Source: Clostridia bacterium (lineage in GTDB: Bacteria > Bacillota > DSM-521 > Neomoorellales > Neomoorellaceae). Taken from it: a stretch of DNA of 64,000 nt. The position numbers and the translations under genes are program-made. Below are positions 61,627 through 64,000 of this stretch, one piece after another. The DNA lies in the NCBI GenBank assembly GCA_030445865.1, contig JASUSV010000006.1, positions 1-64,000 on the forward strand, read 5' to 3'. The notes beneath the pieces were generated by a model. It was not told the origin of the DNA. It made no database searches and saw only the letters and a list, made by a program, of their open reading frames with translations. Position 1 is the first letter of the stretch; the number at the start of each line of letters is the position of its first letter.

Positions 61627-61826
61627 CCTTTTATTTTTTCCATTTAATCCTAGGTTTACTTTATTATTTTGTTATTCGTCATGATCTATAAAAATACCTG
61701 CTTGAACCGCTGATCCCCAATAAAAGACGGCTAAGGTCGCTTTACCTACCTTTTAAGGGAAAAGGCTTCCCAAAGCAACCGACTTTCGCTATGCTTATTA
61801 TAAGCGAAGAAAGGAGGAAAATAGCG

Positions 61827-61853
61827 ATGGCGGAAGAGGTATACAAAGGCTAA
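61827..61853 (+). CDS. 8-codon upstream ORF in the acs leader
   Basis: AAAGGAGG, seven to eight bases and ATG open a frame reading MAEEVYKG and stop, 83 bases before acs. The ribosome site is as strong as that of acs. It may be a leader peptide or merely the remnant of a gene start. The rest of the gap (61627-61826) shows a hairpin, TTCGCT-N12-AGCGAA (61786-61809), and no other gene. Confidence 0.35.
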   Translation: MAEEVYKG

Positions 61854-61935
61854 ATTATAACTTTCCCAAGCCATTTCCCGGCACCTGCCTTTCGCTATTA
61901 CTGAATTAAATTATGGATGGAAGGAGGAAAAAACC

Positions 61936-63888
61936 ATGAGCCCCGAGGGCAAAGCTTTAGAAGCCCTGCTGCACGAAAACCGGGTTTTTAACCCGCCCCA
62001 GGCTTTCGTAGAGCAAGCAAACATTAAATCTTCAGAAGTTTATGGGTTTGCATCCAAAGATCCGGAGGCATACTGGGCCCAGGCTGCCGGGCGCTTGCAC
62101 TGGTTCCGCCGCTGGGACCGGGTGCTGGAGTGGGATTACCCCAAAGCGCGTTGGTTCGACGGCGGCCTTTTAAACGTATCCTATAATTGCCTCGACCGCC
62201 ACCTGGACAGCTGGCGCCGCAATAAAGCCGCCCTGATCTGGGAAGGAGAGCCAGGGGATTCCTGCGTGCTCACTTACCGCGATCTCTACCGGGAAGTAAA
62301 TAAATTCGCCGCCGTCCTGCGCCACCTGGGCGTAAAGCGCGGGGACCGGGTGACCCTTTACCTGCCTATGATCCCGGAGTTGCCCATCGCCATGCTGGCC
62401 TGCGCCCGCATCGGCGCCGTACACAACGTGGTTTTTGGCGGCTTCAGCGCGGAAGCCCTGCGCGACCGCATGAACGACATCGGCACTAAAATTCTGATTA
62501 CTGCCGACGGCGGCTACCGCAAGGGCAATATCGTGCCCTTGAAGGAAAATGCCGACCTGGCTCTAGAGCAGGCGCCGGGAGTGGAAAAAGTAATCGTTGC
62601 CAAGCGCACGGGCCAGAAGATCAACTTCCGGCAGGGGCGCGACCTGTGGTGGCATGAACTAATGGCCCTGGCGCCCCCATATAGCCCGCCGGAAGAGATG
62701 GAAGCCGAAGACCCCCTCTTTATCCTGCATACCAGCGGCACTACCGGAAAGCCCAAGGGCGTGGTGCATACTACCGGAGGTTATCTTGTAGGTACGGCCA
62801 CCACCGCCCACATGGTCTTTGACCTTAAAGACGAGGACGTATACTGGTGCACGGCCGACATCGGTTGGATTACGGGCCATAGCTATGTCGTCTACGGCCC
62901 CCTGGCCAACGGCGCCACCGTCCTGATCTACGAGGGCAGCCCCGAGTACCCCAGACCGGACCGTTTCTGGCAGATCATCGCCAAATACGGCGTCACCATT
63001 TTTTACACCGCTCCGACGGCCATCCGCAGCTTTATGCGCTCCGGACCCGCTCACCCCGCCAGGCACGATCTTTCCTCTTTAAGGCTCCTGGGCACGGTAG
63101 GCGAGCCCATCAACCCCGAGGCCTGGGTGTGGTACTACAACCACATCGGCCGCCAGCGCTGCCCTATCGTGGACACCTGGTGGCAGACGGAGACAGGGAT
63201 GATCCTTATCAGCCCCCTCCCGGGTTTAACCCCCTTAAAGCCGGGTTCGGCCACGCGGCCCCTGCCGGGTATTGTAGCTGACGTAGTTGATGATTACGGC
63301 CGGCCGGTACCGCCGGGCAAAGGCGGGTATCTGGTCATTAAGCAGCCCTGGCCGGCCATGATGCGCACCATCTACGGCGACCCGGAACGCTACAGCCGGC
63401 AATACTGGCAGCGCATACCCGGCTGCTATTTCACCGGTGACGGCGCCCGCAAAGATGCCGACGGCTACATCTGGGTGCTGGGGAGGGTAGACGATGTGAT
63501 CAACGTCTCCGGGCACCGCATAGGCACCATGGAAGTCGAGAGCGCCCTGGTTGATCACCAGGCCGTGGCCGAAGCCGCCGTAATCAGCCGGAGCCACGCC
63601 ATCAAAGGCGAGGCCATCGTAGCCTTTGTAACCATTAAGGACGGCATCGAGCCCACGCCCGAACTGGCCAACGAACTTAAGGCCCACGTAGTCAAAAAGA
63701 TCGGGGCGCTGGCCCGGCCGGAAGAAGTTTTCTTTACCGCCGAGCTACCCAAAACCCGCAGCGGCAAAATTATGCGCCGCCTCCTGCGCGATATTGCCGA
63801 AGGTCGGGCACTGGGGGATGTTACCACCCTGGCGGACCCGGCGGCTGTAAATAAGCTACGCCAGGCTTACGCTGCTGAAGAGGGATAA
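61936..63888 (+). CDS. acs: acetyl-CoA synthetase (AMP-forming)
   Basis: 650 residues. It has the adenylation motifs [14 protein letters not shown] (about 270), DTWWQTETG (about 415), [31 protein letters not shown] (about 500-530), and the C-terminal catalytic Lys in TRSGKIMRR. It makes acetyl-CoA from acetate, ATP and CoA in the cytoplasm; close relatives accept propionate. The start has GGAAGGAGG upstream. It stands alone on the plus strand with its own terminator. Confidence 0.96.
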   Translation: MSPEGKALEALLHENRVFNPPQAFVEQANIKSSEVYGFASKDPEAYWAQAAGRLHWFRRWDRVLEWDYPKARWFDGGLLNVSYNCLDRHLDSWRRNKAALIWEGEPGDSCVLTYRDLYREVNKFAAVLRHLGVKRGDRVTLYLPMIPELPIAMLACARIGAVHNVVFGGFSAEALRDRMNDIGTKILITADGGYRKGNIVPLKENADLALEQAPGVEKVIVAKRTGQKINFRQGRDLWWHELMALAPPYSPPEEMEAEDPLFILHTSGTTGKPKGVVHTTGGYLVGTATTAHMVFDLKDEDVYWCTADIGWITGHSYVVYGPLANGATVLIYEGSPEYPRPDRFWQIIAKYGVTIFYTAPTAIRSFMRSGPAHPARHDLSSLRLLGTVGEPINPEAWVWYYNHIGRQRCPIVDTWWQTETGMILISPLPGLTPLKPGSATRPLPGIVADVVDDYGRPVPPGKGGYLVIKQPWPAMMRTIYGDPERYSRQYWQRIPGCYFTGDGARKDADGYIWVLGRVDDVINVSGHRIGTMEVESALVDHQAVAEAAVISRSHAIKGEAIVAFVTIKDGIEPTPELANELKAHVVKKIGALARPEEVFFTAELPKTRSGKIMRRLLRDIAEGRALGDVTTLADPAAVNKLRQAYAAEEG

Positions 63889-63904
63889 AAGCCCGGTTAA
63901 TTTT

Positions 63905-63940
63905 AAGCCCCTGGCAATTGTTGAAGCCAGGGGCTTTTCG
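63905..63940 (+). terminator. intrinsic terminator of acs
   Basis: AAGCCCCTGGC, ten bases and GCCAGGGGCTT followed by TTC form a strong 11-bp stem. It may serve both strands because a minus-strand gene appears to end at 63958. Confidence 0.85.
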
Positions 63941-63957
63941 GTTACCGCCTATTTCGG

Positions 63958-64000
63958 TTATATTCCCAACAGGGCTTTTAACTTCTTGGCCTGGCTGCGG
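63958..64000 (-). CDS. C-terminal end of a minus-strand gene (cut by window edge)
   Basis: The last 43 bases read on the minus strand as RSQAKKLKALLGI and stop (63958-63960). Convergent placement with acs and the shared terminator support a real gene end, but 13 codons are too few to name it. Confidence 0.35.
   Translation of the reverse strand, partial: RSQAKKLKALLGI

Noticed and set aside
1-64000. CRISPR arrays, tRNA or rRNA genes
   Set aside because: No regularly spaced repeats, no cloverleaf with a conserved TTCGA loop and CCA-type end, and no rRNA signature were seen by eye.

Overview
The window comes from a thermophilic, anaerobic, spore-forming type of Bacillota; the gene content best fits a Moorella-like acetogen or close relative (this is inference). 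Supporting signs are an aldehyde:ferredoxin oxidoreductase, a large molybdenum/tungsten cofactor operon under a Moco-type riboswitch, a soluble Hdr-type electron complex, groESL behind a CIRCE operator, the alr-antitoxin-toxin order typical of Bacillota, and a Spo0F-like regulator.

Region 1 (1-31.4 kb, almost all minus strand) is a carboxylic acid and alcohol oxidation island. It opens with a Zn-alcohol dehydrogenase followed by an aldehyde:ferredoxin oxidoreductase (cut by the window edge), then an iron-dependent alcohol dehydrogenase with a DctPQM TRAP transporter. Both units are preceded by correctly spaced -24/-12 (sigma-54) promoters. Next come 4-hydroxybutyryl-CoA dehydratase (all four cluster ligands present), two thiolases, two 3-hydroxyacyl-CoA dehydrogenases, two intact crotonases, a split MaoC-like pair, a CoA-transferase, acyl-CoA dehydrogenase, EtfBA and a second, TAXI-type TRAP system. 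Together they could import a short carboxylate such as 4-hydroxybutyrate, activate it, convert it through crotonyl-CoA and acetoacetyl-CoA to two acetyl-CoA, and pass electrons through ETF. Between 10.8 and 18 kb at least four genes are broken: two crotonase remnants, a frameshifted 2,4-dienoyl-CoA reductase-like enzyme and a shattered double-rhodanese sulfurtransferase. A transposase-like fragment lies among them. Two unidentified structured leaders, each ending in an intrinsic terminator, precede the TAXI operon and the nitroreductase gene.

Region 2 (31.4-41.5 kb) holds a DUF3870 gene, an MFS transporter, groESL, and a seven-gene cofactor operon (59-residue protein, moeA, a moeA-binding-protein fusion, moaA, moaC, MOSC, mog) read from a Moco/Tuco-type riboswitch.

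Region 3 (41.6-50 kb, plus strand) is the most unusual unit: a Crp/Fnr regulator, a Crp-like operator, a 27-codon ORF, an SLC13/DASS anion transporter, AprA-like and AprB-like subunits, an HdrA-MvhD fusion, HdrC and HdrB. No sulfate adenylyltransferase or dissimilatory sulfite reductase is nearby, so this looks like an anion import plus Hdr-linked flavoprotein reductase system with an unknown substrate.

Region 4 (50-64 kb) is mostly housekeeping: thiC with a TPP riboswitch, a VapBC-type pair, 5-formyl-THF cyclo-ligase, a cluster of DnaA boxes, tsaD-rimI-tsaB-tsaE, thiE, a Spo0F-like regulator, a class I amidotransferase, ndoA/ndoAI-alr-nnr-acpS, and acs. No rRNA, tRNA or CRISPR array was seen.
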